The notes below the pieces were generated by a model, which ran no database searches, was not told the DNA's origin, and saw nothing but the letters and a program-made list of their open reading frames with translations. Below, piece by piece: positions 35,357 through 47,432 of a stretch of 64,000 nucleotides of DNA. A program made the translations under genes and the position numbers. This stretch comes from Calendula officinalis (Eukaryota; Streptophyta; Magnoliopsida; Asterales; Asteraceae). Each line of letters starts with the position of its first letter. Positions within the stretch are counted from its first letter, which is position 1. The stretch lies in contig OY970824.1 in NCBI GenBank assembly GCA_963853835.1, forward strand, positions 64,312,884-64,376,883, read 5' to 3'.

Positions 35357-35815
35357 GAGTAAATTACACTGGAAGTCCCTGGTCTTCGTTTATTACAGGC
35401 ACAGTCCCTGGTCTTCGTTTATTACAGACACAGTCCCTGGTCTTCGTTTGTCACTTATTACAGGCACAGTCCCTGGTCTTCGTTTATTACACTGGAAGTC
35501 CCTGGTGTTTTCAATTTGTTACACCCGACGCCACTCTGTCAAACGGACGTCTAAAACATCCATTAAGTGACCCATGTTCACCTCACATGATGGTCAAAAT
35601 CGTAATTTTGCTTCCCCTTTTAAAGAGTAAATTACACGGAATGTCCATGTAGTTTGCCACTTATTACAGTCATAGTCCTTGAACTTTGTTATTACATCGA
35701 AAGTCCGTGGTGTATTCAATTTGTTACACCCGACGTCCCTCTGTCAAACGTACGTCTAAAAGATATTTTAAGTGACCAATGTGCACCTCACATGATGGGC
35801 ACAATGGTACATGTA
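35357..35815. repeat. MULE-terminus-related repeat with triplicated unit
   Basis: Starts GAGTAAATTACACTGGAAG and repeats ACAGTCCCTGGTCTTCG three to four times, then two direct copies of the about 205-bp unit that forms the compound ends of the 5861-6913 element. The inverted half is absent. It reads as a terminal fragment or array, not a complete transposon. Confidence 0.75.
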
Positions 35816-36082
35816 TTTATAAGATTTCTTTTTATATAAAAACTATTTGACAATCTTTTTAAATGAAGTATTGATAAAGTTAAAATTTACCATCTATTTG
35901 ACATCCCCATGTCAATTAACCTAACAAAATAACCACTTTAAAGAGGGGGAAATGAAAAAAAAAAAGTTGCCACAATTGACAAAATTAAGTCTATAAATAC
36001 ATGTTATTATGCTACATAAAACACACATGATGATGAGACATTCAAATTAATCAAGAACGACATTAATCAAGACATGATCTAA

Positions 36083-38358
36083 TTAATTATTGCTAGCGAA
36101 TTGCCTCATGGATCCCATAGTTGAACCATAAGACGCAAACTTCATTAGATCTTGGGGCAACAATGGCCGGCCATCTTCTCCTCCCATGCCCAAGAAATCT
36201 CTCGTTAATCCGTTGTCGACTCCACTAAAACTACGGTTCATCATCTTTAATGGTGCCATTGCTTCGTTTCTTGACATGATCATTTGTTGGTGGTCAAGAT
36301 TGCTCCCTTGAGGGCTTGAATTATTCGACGAATTGTTGTTCATTGCACTCGAGACTTGTAGTTGAGTGGTGATATGATCAGGGAGAGAATTCATGTGTGT
36401 GTTGTTCACCAAACTGACTGAGGTGTTTGATGTTGTGGATGATGAATTCATGAGCCCAAAACTTGTTCCAAAGATCGACGGGTTGCTTCTGGTTGAACCC
36501 ATTTGAGCCGCTTTTTGAAGTAACGCGGTTGCAGACATTGGGCCCGTGGATTCGGTTTGATGCGTTTGGTTCATTGAGTATAAAGAAGCTAAGGTATCCT
36601 CTTTTAGACCTTCTGTCCTTGGTGTTAATGATAAACTTGGCATTTGGTTTGAGTTTGTAAAAGTTGGCATAGAAGCCGAACCATAAACATTAACCATATC
36701 GGTTAAACCCGCACAACTTGATGACATGTAAAGATTCGAATTCATTGTCATTTGATCCATTGGAGAAAGATTGAGTTGGGAATTGGCTTGGTCTAACCAA
36801 AGTGACAATCCTGGCTTGTTTTGATCCCCAAAACCAGGTCTAAAACCAGAACCGAATTTTGAGATCCCCGAAAACCCATGAGGGAAATTAGGGTTTGGGT
36901 TCATCATGGATTCATTCATGCCTTCATTTTTTAACCCGATAGTGTTCGGTGTCACTGAGTTGAGTCTCACACTTTCTTCAGCCAATGCGTCGCAAAAAGC
37001 GCGATGAGTTATAAAACTATCCTTCCTGCATAAAAAAATTACACCAAAACATTAAAAGGTGACACTAACTAAAAACAAGTCACATTTAATTTAACGGCAT
37101 ATATATATGCATTAAATTATTAAAGTCCAAGCATTTATTTCAAGATTTAGAACCAAAAACAAAAACAAAGATTCTTAGAAAAATTTAATAACACACACAC
37201 ACACCTGGAGAAAAGTGTGCCACAGTCGCATTTGTACTCTTTAGTACCACAAGTCTTGGAATGAGCTTTCCAGTCAGATTGCACTGCATACTTCTTGGAA
37301 CATTTCTCACACTTCCATTTCTTCTCGCCATGTTTCCGGCTAAAATGTTTCTTGATTCCGGTGAGATCTCCGAGTGCTCTTGACGGATCATGATGGACGC
37401 ATGATACTTCAGGGCAAATGTAGACTTTCTTTTTTATGGGTTCTTTGGTGTTTCTTTGCTTCAATTTCCATGGTAGATTGTGACCTCTCCGATGAAGTTG
37501 AAGGTTCTGGTCTCTTTGAAAGCCTTTGTTGCAGATTTCACATACAAATCGGTTTGTTGCCATTAGGGATTTTGGTGAAAGTGCCATTACTTCAGCATCT
37601 GGATCTGTTTAAATATATTTGTAACAGAGAGATTAGCGCCAGAATTGAAGAAATTTAACTAACTAATACGGAGTACATCGATCCACATTTATTAAAATCT
37701 TGATTTAACTGCAAGTAAAATCAAAGGATTATTGCAATCAAACTCTAATCGATGGTTCTAAAATGATATGGGATTAATACTCAAAATAGAAAATACAACA
37801 TTTCCACACACAAAAATACGCAAGGTTAACTTTTTTTTTATTGACTTGTCAACGTTATAATCACGTGTTATTACCAAGGTATTAGATTGTAACTTCACAC
37901 ATCTAAATAATCTCAAACTCTGAAGATTTAAATACATTAGTATTAAGATTAATAGCTCATTGCTAATTAAGCCAAAGGAAAAGATCAAATTTAATCTCAA
38001 TTAATTAGGATTACTTTTTCAAATCAATTAAGATACTAAGTTATACAATCAAGAAATCTATCTATAAACTAGCATTTTTTATAACACCAGAAGTAAATAT
38101 TCATTCACCAATCTAGCTAGCAAGATACTAGAAATCATAAAATCTTTATATTACAATATATGCGTGTGTGCATGTTGAGAGGATAGAAAAACACACAGAA
38201 GATGATATGTATATGTTCATACCTGGTGTGCCTGGTAAATTTCTCTTCTTCTTGAGATTGGATATGGGTTTAGGGTTAGGGTTTGATTCTGGTGGTTGAC
38301 TGAGATGATGATGATGATGATCTTGAAGAGGAAGAGGAAACATCTCACCAGACATCAT
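36083..38358 (-). CDS. IDD: INDETERMINATE DOMAIN (IDD) C2H2 zinc-finger transcription factor
   Basis: DNA-binding regulator of the plant IDD family, which acts in development, gibberellin and sugar signalling, often with GRAS proteins. Exons read right to left: 38358-38223, 37604-37205 and 37025-36083, in frame, 492 aa. The N-terminus has a His-rich patch, a nuclear-localisation stretch NLKKKRNLPGTP, then DPDAEVMALSP as in the family. The ID domain has four fingers: FVCEICNKGFQRDQNLQLHR (C2H2), the YICPEVSCVHH one, WKCEKCSKKYAVQSDWKAH and YKCDCGTLFSRKDSFITHR. The C-terminal half is Asn/Ser/Met-rich and keeps the conserved MSATALLQKAAQMG and TRDFLG motifs. Closest member unclear; IDD4/5-like is possible. 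Confidence 0.95.
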
Positions 38359-39027
38359 ATTTTAGAAGTATTTGTTGCCTTTTTTTCAGGTAAGATTAAA
38401 ATTGTAAGCTAGCTTGGGTTGTAGTTTAGCAAATAAGACTTGGAAAAACAAACAAGAAGATTTTGAAAATAAAACTAGAAAACAAAAACAAAGTAAACAC
38501 AGGAAAGGATTTGGTTTTATGTATTAAAACAAAACTTCCAAGAGAAGTATATGTGTTAATATGTAGGATTGTGCCAAAAAAGAACTAAGAAACAATTTAC
38601 TTTTAAACACAAGCTAGATTTGTAGATAGCTGAAACAAGAAACTGATTCAACTAAAACAAACAAAAAACACAATAATCTAAAGAGAGACTGGTGTTCCGG
38701 ACAGAAAGAGAGATCTGGTTGAGTTTACTTACAACTAAATTGTTGTGTTCTTTTGGTGTTTTTATCGCTAACAAAACACCAAAAACAAGAAACCCAAATA
38801 CTCTCAAACCTCTTTATAAACAGAATATTTCATTTCTCTCTCTACTCTCTCTCTCTCTCTTGGATACAATTTGCTTACTCTTCTTCGTCTTCTATCTCTT
38901 TATCTTTAGCCCTTATTTTCAAAGTCGGTCAGCCATCGGTTTAGCAGCTTATTGGGTCCCTCTTACCCTTCTCTCTCTTTCTAAAAAAAATAAATAAATA
39001 AAGAAAAATAAATAAGTTTATATATTA
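38359..39027 (-). promoter_or_regulatory. IDD gene 5' flank with CT microsatellite
   Basis: Region upstream of the IDD start codon. A (CT)n tract at about 38836-38860 reads as GA repeats on the gene strand, a common feature of plant core promoters. No TATA box was assigned. Confidence 0.4.
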
Positions 39028-39270
39028 CTCCCTCCGTCCCACAAAAAAGTTCCCATTTCTATCATAAATTTTGTCCCACAAAAAAGTTCCCATATCTATT
39101 AAATAATATTATTATTATGGGCCCCACTACCAACTATCTCTTAAAAACACTTTCTCTCTCCAATTAACCTTATATTTTAATCAAAAATAATACCAAAGAC
39201 CCCACTATCAACTATCTCCTAAATATTTGTGCCCAAAGGAAATGGGAATTTTTTTGTGGGACGGAGGGAG
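39028..39270. mobile_element. Stowaway-like MITE
   Basis: 243 bp with well-kept ends CTCCCTCCGTCCCACAAAAA and TTTTTGTGGGACGGAGGGAG, TA on both sides. The best-preserved member of this family here. Confidence 0.93.
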
Positions 39271-39979
39271 TATGTGTATATTGGCTGTTTGCTGCTTGTA
39301 ATCAGAATGTGTAGAGTTGTGTGTAATTTGGAGTTTTTCGCACCTCAAATTCCTATTATCAACACTATGTACCTTTTGAACCATTTAATATTATTTACAC
39401 GTATATACATGCACATAACTAGAGAAAGTCTAGCTATAGATTGGGAAGTGAAACTTTTTTATTTTTTATTTAAAAATAACATGAGAAACAATATAGTCTA
39501 AAAAGGTAAGCAATTTCACCTCGATTTTATAATACAAGAAAATAGCATTTAAATATTTAATTAGATGATGCCTCCTACGTACAAGGTCGTCTAGTCATAT
39601 CTTTAGTTAACAAAAGTTCTTTTTCCGAAATCAACGTACAATTTGTTGGCAGGTTTTCGAACTGTAAAGTTTGCATTTGAATTTTCAAAAAATTTTAGTA
39701 ATGAAAAATAAGCTAAATTTTATGACATATAATCATCTTAGCAAACAATAAATTCCATACTAATTGACTCTTTATTTTCCTTTCTACTAGTAATAATTTA
39801 ATGAATTTTAAAGTAAGACTTACGTACTTGTGGACAGAGAATAGGTTAAAAATGTCATCATCACATTATTCTCATAATAATAACGATGTATATTGTGTTT
39901 TGAAATGTAGTATATATGAATCCAGAGAGTTTCTACCAATGCTACATATTAGCCCATTTCAAAATGAATTATATATATG
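39271..39979. other. Intergenic, no gene seen
   Basis: AT-rich spacer between a MITE and a SINE. Nothing further supported. Confidence 0.5.
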
Positions 39980-40176
39980 TTTTTTTTTTTTTTTTTGTAA
40001 TGTGGGGTCGTGGGTTCCCTAGTCCCAGTGCGACCAAGTATTTTGTGGCCGGGTAACCAGTATCGACACGGGTGAACCTCATGTCTACAAGGGGATTTGC
40101 CATTGAACTTGATACCTTATGAAAGTTATACCCTTTTTGGAGACCCAATCTTACCACTAGGATACCATTAGACCAC
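39980..40176 (-). mobile_element. SINE (tRNA-derived)
   Basis: Read in reverse it starts TGGTCTAATGGTATCC, an A-box-like tRNA sequence, includes GGTTCACCCGTGTCGA (B-box region), and ends in a 17-base A run (39980-39996 as T). The layout is that of a Pol III SINE. Confidence 0.72.
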
Positions 40177-40865
40177 TTTCATCTCTGACGCAAACTGACA
40201 TTTTAGTTTTTTTCCAAATCAACGCTATGTCAGTTGACACTCGAATTGATATACTCATGCCATATTTAATACTCATTCTTTCAGTTTTTTGGTCTCACCA
40301 TTATAAAATATACACACATAAAATACAAGATACCCTATTAAATTACTTTGGGCCCCATCCAAACTCGTCTCCATTCTTCGGTGAATGCAAAATCTAACCG
40401 ACACCCCCAAACCGACTTATGATGCCAATGGCTGGGTGAAGAAGAAGTCGTCGGTAGGCCAATGGGCTACGGATGCTCCCAATTAGGAGCAGTCTTATGG
40501 TTACATTTTTTAAATAGGATTTTTTAGCTTGTAGACCGTAGTACTAATTCATTATTATTTTTGACTGGTTGCTACATAAATTCTTAATAGTTATCAGCTA
40601 TTAAAAAAACGAGGGTTCAAATAAAGCTATTTGATTTTTCCCCTTAATTACATTAAATTAAGTGGTATGAAAGTTGGTAAGATGGGTACTTTGAAGGTCC
40701 TAGTTTTAAATATGATATCGGTGCACAATCAAATGAATAATTAACAAAGTCGATCGAATTGATCAAACAGCAAAAACATGAGACTCCCAAAATAAACAAG
40801 ACATGTGAATATTTACTCTATACTAGTTACTGAAATAATAAATTTTGTTTTGCGTTAATTATGTA
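40177..40865. other. Intergenic, no gene seen
   Basis: No coding frame or repeat could be supported. Confidence 0.45.
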
Positions 40866-41178
40866 CTTCCTCCGTATCAAAATAAGTGACACAAATTGAC
40901 TTACACGTTTTTTGAGGTAAAAGATTAAAGTAGATGTTAAAATAGATTAAAGTACATAGTTAGTGGATAATGGGTCCCACTTTTCTTGAATAAGGTGATA
41001 TTAATGAGTTTTAAAAGTAAAAGTAAGGGTATAAGATTAATTTCACTTTATTAAAGTCGATAGTTAGTGGGTATGGGTCCCACTATTTTTACCAAAAAAA
41101 GAAAGTTTTCAAAGTGTGTCACTTATTTTGATACACCTCAAAAAGGAAAGTGTGTCACTTATTTTGATACGGAGGAAG
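40866..41178. mobile_element. Stowaway-like MITE, second family
   Basis: 313 bp with ends CTTCCTCCGTATCAAAATAA and its complement, TA on both sides. The right end carries a second internal copy of AAAGTGTGTCACTTATTTTG. Same family and length as 41831-42143 but opposite orientation. Confidence 0.9.
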
Positions 41179-41830
41179 TATAAGAAAATAATTTCACAAT
41201 TTCAGCACTAAGCAAAAGAATCCGTTAAGTTTAACGTATCAGTTCTTTCTGCATATTATATGAATTGAAGTCAAACGCAAAGTTGTGGGTAAGAAAGATA
41301 TAAAGATTAGCTTATTTTACTCTCTATCCATCCATGCAATTATATTAAATAATCCCCAAAAATGAGTTATATATGTGTATAATTGATGGGATGTTTACTT
41401 TTGTTATATTGATTTGAAAAAAAGCGAGTTACCTTTATAGAATGATTACTACATAATTAAAGATTGGACCTTTAAAAGAAAAGAAGTCTTGACAATTTAG
41501 GGTTTGAAAGTCCCGAGGAGGGAGAGAGAAGGAGATCGAGTCCGTGATACCTGTGTCTGGAGATTGTGGGGTCTCCCATGGCTTCTTTTGGTCTGTAGAT
41601 ACCATTTCACTCCATTCATTTTTTATCTTTATAAATTAAACTGCATGCATGCATCATGCATGTATTTGATGTTATGATGGATGATAACTCATCATACATA
41701 GGGTCCTAGCTATATATATCCCCATGGACTGGACTACATTTTTTTTCCCTCTCATATTGTTGGGAATACTTCTTTTTGAACATGACTATTCGGAAGCTTA
41801 GACCACGACATTACCTTGATCAAATATATA
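41179..41830. other. Intergenic spacer between two inverted MITEs, no gene seen
   Basis: About 650 bp of AT-rich unique sequence. No coding support. Confidence 0.5.
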
Positions 41831-42143
41831 CTTCCTCCGTATCAAAATAAGTGACACACTTTCTATTTTTGGGTGTATTAAAATAAGTGATACACTTTGA
41901 AAACTTTCCTTATTTGGTAAAAATAGTGGGACACATACCCACTAACTATCCACTTTAATAAAGTGAAATTACCCTTATACCCTTACTTTTACCTTTAAAA
42001 CCCATTAATATCACTTTATTCAAGAAAAGTGGGACTCATTCTCCACTAATTATGTACTTTAATATATTTTAACCTCTACTTTAATCTTTTACCTCAAAAA
42101 ACGTGTAAGCCAATTTGTGTCACTTATTTTGATACGGAGGAAG
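41831..42143. mobile_element. Stowaway-like MITE, second family, inverted copy
   Basis: 313 bp, same ends as 40866-41178, TA on both sides, in the opposite orientation. The two could pair in one transcript. Confidence 0.9.
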
Positions 42144-42269
42144 TATATAAAAACTAGCAAGACGCTAAAAAGAGTTTATAAATACAAAAACAAGAACAAA
42201 TCAGAATCACGAGACATAAAATAGACAAATACACCACATAGACTATAATAAAAAAAATGTCATTAAAGG

Positions 42270-42440
42270 GTTGTTCTAGTTTTTGTATTCTTTCACAAGA
42301 TCTCGGGTTCGAGTTTTGCTGAAGGTTTTTACTCAAGTGAATATGTGGTGGAGTTTATTTCCCATAGGTGAAAGATTCGAGGAAAAACATACTACCCCTT
42401 GTGTATGTCACTATCTAGAACTACTAACTTAAAAAAAAGT
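42270..42440 (+). mobile_element. SINE-like element
   Basis: B-box-like GGGTTCGAGTT near the start, then GGAGTTTATTTCCCATAGG and GATTCGAGGAAAAACATA shared with the 34510-34730 copy, and an A-rich end near 42440. Confidence 0.55.
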
Positions 42441-43009
42441 AATAATAAAAGTTTAGTGTAGGGAAATCACCAACGAAAAACTATGTTTAAAAAAGGAGGG
42501 AGAAGATGATGATGATAGATGATAAAAAATTGCAGAGGTACACAGTAGCAACATATGCAGCCCCACTCGAGTGCAGTGCATTTTCTCTGCACGGATGGAT
42601 GATTGGGTTGGTGATCCGTCGTCCACGTCTATCTGATTGGTCAATGCGTCTACCCCTCGCATCGCATCAGATGATTGTACCTTTTGCAGTGCCTCTTGTA
42701 CACACTACAAAAGCTACAAGTTTAGTTCCATACATGTTATGATCAATTTAATTTTTCATAAAATTTTATGCAATTATGAAATTGGAAGCTTGTTTAGCTG
42801 CTCGGTGTGTGGGGCTTCACATTTGGATGGGTGTTGTAACGACCCGAATTTTCGTGTCAAATAAATTATTTAAAAATATTATAAATAAGGATAAATCATT
42901 TAAAGAACGTGGCAATTGGTTTCGTGTCATTTGGACATCGTATGAGAAAGTTATGGACGAAACCGGGTCGAAGAGAATAGCAAAAAGTGCAGCCTTGTCT
43001 ACCAGGTAT

Positions 43010-43190
43010 AGATAGCGGCGCTATTTGGGAGATAGCGGCGCTATCTGGTGCAACATGGGAACAGCGATCCGAAATAGCGTAGTGGGAAACGCGATCTTGA
43101 GATCGCGTCGGGGATAGCGGCGCGATGTATGGCGCGAACTAACGCGGACTGCTAGATCGCGACGCGAAAAGGGGAATAGCGGCGCGATTT
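43010..43190. repeat. GATAGCGGCGCTAT-type repeats in the solo LTR
   Basis: Several imperfect copies of GATAGCGGCGCTAT and GATCGCG in a short CG-rich stretch inside an otherwise AT-rich LTR. Confidence 0.75.
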
Positions 43191-44563
43191 TGTGTCTGAA
43201 CAGGCTAAAAACGGGATTTCTAGGGTTTTCTCTCATTCTTCACTTCTCAAAAGGGTGCAGCCGATTTGGAGAAGATTGGGAGGCGATTTGGGTGTTCTTG
43301 AGCATAGAACATCATCATTCTATGGGATCTATAACGTACATCAAAGATCTAAGGTATTTTCTTGTCTCTTAGTTAGTTATGAGTCAAGATTTGGGGAAAA
43401 TGGTAAAGTTGAAAGTGTTGTGTTGAAATCTTGCTAAAGATGGGTAATGTGGGTGTAGAACACCCATAAATAGTATGTGGACCATGTGTTCAAGATGGAT
43501 TGTGAATTGTTGGTGAAATCCTTGGGCTAGGGTTTTGGATCTCCACCAAATTGATGAATTTGGTGGTTAGGGTTGATTATGATGATGTTAGATGATGTCT
43601 AGTTATGGATGATAACTAGAAATGTGATGATTATGTTGATAGGTTGCAAGGACCTAAAAGTTGGAGATATTCCAAAGGCGGAAAGCAAGGATTCGTGTTG
43701 ATAAACACGATATGGATTTAGCTATCGCTAAGGTGAGTACATGAGACTTTTAAAACTGAGTACATAGCAAGTGATTCTTGAAAACTCATATGATATGTTA
43801 TGGGCCTTTATTAATAAATGTTTTGATAAAGATAGTAACTGAAAAGATAAGAAAGTACGTGTAATGTGATACTAGAATAAGTCTAGTATGATTGATGAAT
43901 TTGGAAACAAATATGATAAACTAAAGTAATTATGAAATCTTTATTAAGGAACCATAATAATGAAGTTATGGAGTAAAAGAATGTATATTGAGTCTTTATT
44001 AATAATTATGTATTAGTAAAGCATTTGTAAATGATTTGATAAGTATTGAGTATCTATTGGTAATGATTACTAATAAAAGAAAAGAATGAATATACATGAA
44101 AATGATTATGAGGTGACTAGTAATAATTATGTATTACAGTCACGAAGAGATAAAAGTATTATGGTGTCGATAGACAAGAATTGTATATTATGAAATAAGT
44201 GAATATGAACCTCCGAGGGTTCATAGATGTAGAAGTATGTGTAGATTGCTTATGATTGAGTCCATGGGACTATACGGGTACGTTCTCTATGTTGAACTAG
44301 TTAAATATTGTTATTATTATATAACTAACTTGTTTGATGATTGATGTGATAGCCGAGAGCTAGATTGACATAACTGTTGAGTTATGGTAGGATTGAGATG
44401 ATGTGATGTCACGGGCGACTCCCGGTCATGAGGTGTGGATTGAGGGGCAGTTGGGTGGATTCCCATCGACTCATTCACGTTAGTAGTCTAGCTTCCTGGA
44501 CGTATTCCGGCGAGCAAGGCAGGTATCGGTAGCGTGGGCGACTTCCTATTGCCGGTACCTTGT

Positions 44564-44741
44564 TTCTAGTTAGTTCGGGGGCAACCCGATAACTAGATAC
44601 GTTTGTGCTTCTAACTAGTTCGGGGGCAACCCGATAGTTAGATATGTTTGTGCTTCTAGTTAGTTCGGGGGCAACCCGATAACTAGATATGTCTGTATTT
44701 CTAGCTAGTACGGGGGCAACCCGTTAGTTAGATATGTTTGC
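44564..44741. repeat. Four 45-bp tandem repeats, each palindromic
   Basis: Four copies of a unit around TTCTAGTTAGTTCGGGGGCA followed by ACCCGATAACTAGATA. Each unit can fold, because CTAGTTA(G) and TAACTAG flank the GGGGGCAACCC centre. The copies differ slightly. They lie inside the solo LTR. Confidence 0.88.
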
Positions 44742-45400
44742 TGGGAGAGCAGAAATCGATAGGGTCACAATAGGGTGACTAGACGGTACTGCTGTAGTTT
44801 ATATATATATATGCCTATATATATTTATGAAATGATTGTTATTATTGGGGTCTAAAACCCATGCATCTCACGAGACTATTTTGTCTCACGTACTACGTTT
44901 GTTTTGTGGCTGTGTACTCAGGTGCAGGTTTGAAGCTATAGAAGGTTGCACTAGGAGTGACCTTGATATGTTTAGCTCGGGAGCTAGTAGGTAGATCCCG
45001 TTTACCTGTGGTTTTGATATACTTCGTGACACCGTATTTTTGTAGACTCTGATAAAGGTTTTAAAGTTTTTGTTAAACTGTATTTTATATTACATGAAAA
45101 ATGTTGGAAATCGTATTTTAAATGTTTTAAACGATGTTATAAAAATACGGGTGTTACAGGTGTGGTGGTCTGGTGGGTAACTTCTACAAAGTAGTGCGGT
45201 GTGGTTATTTAGATGTCATCTGATATGGTACAATTTCTAGTGTAGCCGTTGATATCCGTATCATTTTCAGGCGATATAATTTCAGTAAAAAAAACTATAG
45301 CAATTAGCAATGGAAAAAAGTAAATAAAAACAAAAACAAGCTAACAAACTAAATTCGCACAAAGGGTAGATTTAATCACCGCATATTATATCCTTTTTTT

Positions 45401-45448
45401 TCGGGTTTAGGGTTTAGGGTTTTTTTTCGGGTTTAGGGTTTAGGGTTT
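45401..45448. repeat. Short interstitial telomere-like repeats
   Basis: TTTAGGG units in two blocks, each CGGGTTTAGGGTTTAGGGTT, separated by a T run. This is the plant telomere sequence in a very short internal array. Confidence 0.85.
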
Positions 45449-45777
45449 CTTTCGATAACGGTATTTTCTTGCCAAACTTGACAATTACATTTTCTTTCGT
45501 CAAAAGTATATTATGTTATTTTACCATTTATTAAGATTAGGATTTATTTTTTTTTAATTTTAAAAGATTAAATATGATTAAATTAGGTAAAAGGATATAT
45601 ATGAGAATTTTGATATTTTAGAAGGATATATACGTAATAATGAAGTTTGCAATGATATATATGTAATATTGCAAGTTTGCAAAGATATATATGAAATTAA
45701 CCCTATAAAATATTGAGAATCAATCTAATTTTAACTAACTTTTTTTAACGGGGTATTGAGCCATACCCATAGCCTAA

Positions 45778-46387
45778 GACCGTTCGGTATGGGTCACCAC
45801 CCGTTGCCGTGGTGGTGACATGGCTAGGCGGTAACGGCGTGGGCGAGCGGGGAACACCGCCCCCCTTAACGGCGTGTTCAACGGTGGTGGCTTCTCGGGG
45901 GCACGGTAACGAGGGGCAACGGGGTGGAGATGCTCTTTTTCGACCGTTGGGAAGAGCGGAAGCTTGTAACGGTCATATGACCGTTTGATTTAAAAAAAAA
46001 AATTTCCCCTATATATACACACAATATATAATATTTTTTACACAACTACAACCACACAATCTCTACAATCTCTACAATTTCTACAAACTCAATACCAAAT
46101 GGCTTCCAACCAAAGCTCACCCGAATCATCCCCGGTAAACCCTAACACCAACAACCAAAGTAACCTTGGATTTGCCCACTTCGACCAATACGTTAATTTG
46201 CTCAACACAGGAACACCCATTTAAAATTAAATGAAAAAGAAATGATGATATGGAAAAAAAATGGTGTGGTGTGGTGTGGTGGGTATTTCCTGAAAAAAGT
46301 GGTGTGGTGTGGTGTGGTGGGGTTGCTGAGGTGACAGATGATGTGACAGAAAAGTTGGTGTTATGGTGAGGCCCATACCTAATAGCC
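45778..46387 (+). mobile_element. Harbinger deletion derivative with ORF1 start
   Basis: 610 bp flanked by TAA (45775-45777 and 46388-46390). Left end GACCGTTCGGTATGGGTCACC; right end complement GGCTATTAGGTATGGGCC. It has the GC-rich 5' part and the GGTGTGGTGTGGTGGG-type 3' part seen in other Harbinger copies here. A 41-codon frame remains in the middle. Confidence 0.85.
46099..46224 (+). pseudogene. Truncated Harbinger ORF1-like reading frame
   Basis: Encodes a 41-residue peptide starting MASNQSSPESSPVNP and reaching FAHFDQYVNLLN before a stop. It looks like the N-terminus of the second protein (Myb/SANT-like, ORF1) that plant Harbinger elements carry beside the transposase; this match is from memory. 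The rest was lost with the interior. Confidence 0.45.
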
Positions 46388-46792
46388 TAAAGGAATAAGG
46401 GGGAATGATATGTGGCAAGGGGTGTTGACTACATTGTCATACCTGACTACATTGGTCCCACCTCACACCCTCTCCTCATAATCCTGAACATAAATTGAAT
46501 AAAAATATATTAACTTGTATTAGTTAATAATATTATTTCAACTGCTTTTGTCTCTGTATGTTTGGATCTAGTTACCAAATCTATTCTCCCTTACAAATAA
46601 AAGTAATCGTTCTAAAATTGTGGGGTCTATTTCTTAATTAAATTTTGTAAATCAAATGGAATACATTTATGTGTTTATCATCAAAAATTATACTATAAAA
46701 TATGGTTTCTGAAAACTGGACACGGTTTCACAACGCTATAAATACACCTTATTCCGATCATACAAAACTACACCAAAACATGTTTTTTTATC
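46388..46792. other. Intergenic, no gene seen
   Basis: AT-rich spacer between a Harbinger derivative and a SINE. Confidence 0.45.
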
Positions 46793-46931
46793 CTTTTTTT
46801 TTGAACAATATCTAATCTACTTCTTTTTTTATTGTCCACGACGGAACTTGAATTCATAACTTATTGGTCATATGCAACATCTTAAATAATTCTACAATAC
46901 CACTAGGCTACAAGACCTTGTCACCTTGGGT
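46793..46931 (-). mobile_element. SINE with 13-bp target duplication
   Basis: Read in reverse it has TAGCCTAGTGGTATTG (A box), GAATTCAAGTTCC (B-box region), AGTAGATTAGATATTGTTCA and an A tail. The flanks ATGTTTTTTTATC (46780-46792) and ATGCTTTTTTATC (46932-46944) are a 13-bp duplication with one mismatch. The tail resembles that of the SINE at 51902-51977. Confidence 0.85.
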
Positions 46932-47299
46932 ATGCTTTTTTATCTATTCAACCTATTTCAAACACTAAAATAAACCTCATTACAACCAACTAGACAACCA
47001 ACAATGTTGTTGTTTTCATCTGACTCTCTTGTTTTCCCGAATTGGCCATCTTTCGATGTTCAAAATTGTCAAGATGTTCAAAATTTCCAAAATTCCCCCT
47101 CAAACTCGACGTGCCCGGTCCGATAAGATCTCTAACCCGACACGACCAGAATAGACCAACTCGATTGACAACCCAAATTATTTCTATGTGTGTTCTTAAA
47201 TATTCCATTAACTATCTAAAATTATTGTAAATAAAAGACTTATAGATAAAAAAATGTAAAAAGAAATACTCTATTAATAAAACCTGTTTCACACAAAGA

Positions 47300-47432
47300 C
47301 AAACACAACCTAGTAGACCACTTGGTAAGCATTCATACCTTTAATTGAAATGTCTCGAGTTTGAATCCCGTATGTATAAGGCATTATTCTAGAATATGAA
47401 AAGTGGCGAGATTTAAAAAAAGTAATACTTCG
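47300..47432 (+). mobile_element. SINE-like element
   Basis: Starts near TAGTAGACCACTTGGTAAGC (A-box-like), has CTCGAGTTTGAATCCCG (B box) and ends TTTAAAAAAAG. No target duplication was fixed. Confidence 0.6.

Larger units (their letters stand above)
42835..45158. mobile_element. Solo LTR of a large retrotransposon (probably Gypsy)
   Basis: 2324 bp, starts TGTAACGACCCG and ends CGGGTGTTACA, with a perfect 5-bp duplication GGTGT on each side (42830-42834 and 45159-45163). No primer site, gag, pol or second LTR is present, so it fits a solo LTR left by recombination between two LTRs. The length and the TGTAACGACCCG start resemble LTRs of plant Gypsy elements; that class call is from memory. 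It contains a 45-bp tandem repeat (44564-44741) and CG-rich GATAGCGGCGC repeats (43013-43190). Confidence 0.85.

Noticed and set aside
43021..43437. Overlapping frames in the solo LTR
   Set aside because: CG-rich repeat gives open frames in several phases; no family match.
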